This document shows positions 6,705 through 7,361 of a stretch of 7,361 nt of DNA, in pieces; within the stretch, counting starts at the first letter, position 1; the number at the start of each line of letters is the position of its first letter. A model generated the notes under the pieces. It did no database searches. It saw only the letters and a program-made list of their open reading frames with translations, and had not been told where the DNA came from. This DNA comes from JBCBKZ01 sp039026975 (GTDB taxonomy: Bacteria; Bacteroidota; Bacteroidia; J057), in the NCBI GenBank assembly GCA_039026975.1, contig JBCCLI010000339.1, forward strand, positions 1 through 7,361, in the 5' to 3' direction. The position numbers and the translations under genes are program-made.

Positions 6705-7361
6705 CTATGGCCTTTCATTAGTTAAATGTAACCAATAATAAGCAGATCTCTTATGGGTGGTATCAGACATGGCAAGTACCTTATCAAGATGGTGCTTGCT
6801 GGTATTAGCCAAAAATCGAATAGGGGATCTTTCTCTCATCCAGCCACCTCTGACTTCCTTGGGGGCATCTTGCGACATATAGATGGTTGATCCCAGGATA
6901 ATATCCTTATCTCCATCAAGATCTAGATCAGCAGCATCCATGGTCAGCCATTTACCTGAAGGAATAGCCTCAAAAGTGGAGGCGTTGAAGCTGAAGTTTC
7001 CTTTATTCTCATAGTATACAAAACTCTCCTGGGGGCGATTAGCATAATCAGGGAAATAAGAGATAGCAGCCAGGTCCAAGTCGTTATCCTGGTCAAAGTC
7101 CTCACTTATGACTTTGAAGACGCCGTGCTGTTCCAAGAAAAAGGCCTCTTCAAATACCATATCCCCTTGATTAACTAGCAACCTAATCCCATGAAAGCGC
7201 TTGACAATAGGATAATAGTCACCATTATCACCATTTACATATAGTATGTCTTTTAGGCCATCTCCCGTCATATCTTTCCACTCAAAGTAGGTAGAGCCGT
7301 AAGTAGCCGGATACCTCAGAATTTGCTTGGCACGAAACTGCCCACTTCCCTGATTTAGGTA
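6705..7361 (-). CDS. VCBS/FG-GAP repeat-containing protein, C-terminal 218 residues (partial, 5' end outside window)
   Basis: The frame stays open to the right edge, so the ATG at 7271 is internal and the true start lies outside. Upstream of it, codons to base 7361 read on as YLNQGSGQFRAKQ and further family-like sequence. Three Asp-rich calcium-binding loops of the FG-GAP/VCBS propeller type are visible, counted from the first residue in the window: DMTGDGLKD (30-38), DFDQDNDLD (88-96) and DLDLDGDKD (145-153). The second and third are followed by hydrophobic strands (LAAIS and IILGS). KWLTMDAADL precedes the third, and YFPDY with FVYYENKG lies between the second and third. Proteins like this are usually exported beta-propellers in Bacteroidota, of unknown function and sometimes fused to other domains, which cannot be checked here. 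The last 55 or so residues lack repeats. The gene is convergent with the receptor. Confidence 0.85.
   Translation of the reverse strand, partial: YLNQGSGQFRAKQILRYPATYGSTYFEWKDMTGDGLKDILYVNGDNGDYYPIVKRFHGIRLLVNQGDMVFEEAFFLEQHGVFKVISEDFDQDNDLDLAAISYFPDYANRPQESFVYYENKGNFSFNASTFEAIPSGKWLTMDAADLDLDGDKDIILGSTIYMSQDAPKEVRGGWMRERSPIRFLANTSKHHLDKVLAMSDTTHKRSAYYWLHLTNERP

Noticed and set aside
1..7361. Arsenosugar cluster, polysaccharide utilisation locus, CRISPR array, mobile element, tRNA or defence system
   Set aside because: No SusD-like gene, ArsM/ArsS-like gene, regular repeat array, transposase, terminal inverted repeats or tRNA cloverleaf was found on either strand.

Overview
The window looks like a piece of chromosome from a Bacteroidota bacterium, most likely an environmental member of the Cytophagales or a neighbouring order. 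This rests on family content: a plug-plus-barrel receptor of the carboxypeptidase-regulatory/OMP_b-brl_3 type, a stand-alone Omp85-type barrel, an exported DUF547 protein, a TIGR04283-type glycosyltransferase and a VCBS/FG-GAP repeat protein. Shine-Dalgarno signals are mostly weak or missing, as is usual in that phylum. The genus cannot be told from the sequence.

Layout from left to right. The window opens with the last 45 codons of a + strand gene that resembles the C-terminus of M20/AbgB-type amidohydrolases. A 417-base gap follows, holding a hairpin over that gene's stop codon and a good intrinsic terminator. Next come two - strand genes separated by about 226 bases: a barrel-only Omp85/BamA-like outer membrane protein (557-1669) and an exported DUF547 protein (1896-2687). 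The DUF547 gene is divergent from a + strand family 2 glycosyltransferase (2772-3461), and the short gap between them carries two AGGT/ACCT palindromes. After a 331-base gap comes the largest gene, an 835-residue outer membrane receptor (3793-6300), with a G+C-rich hairpin behind it. A 404-base gap leads to the C-terminal 218 residues of a - strand VCBS repeat protein that runs off the right edge.

The genes do not form an obvious operon. Orientation changes four times, gaps are wide, and no substrate or pathway links neighbours. What they share is the cell envelope: four of the six products are predicted to be exported, at the outer membrane or beyond, although the partial VCBS protein's own signal would lie outside the window. 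I find no mobile element, CRISPR array, tRNA, rRNA, toxin-antitoxin pair or defence system, and no convincing evidence of an undescribed system. The observations most worth a second look are non-coding: alternative pairings at the first terminator, the stop-codon hairpin and the twin palindromes.
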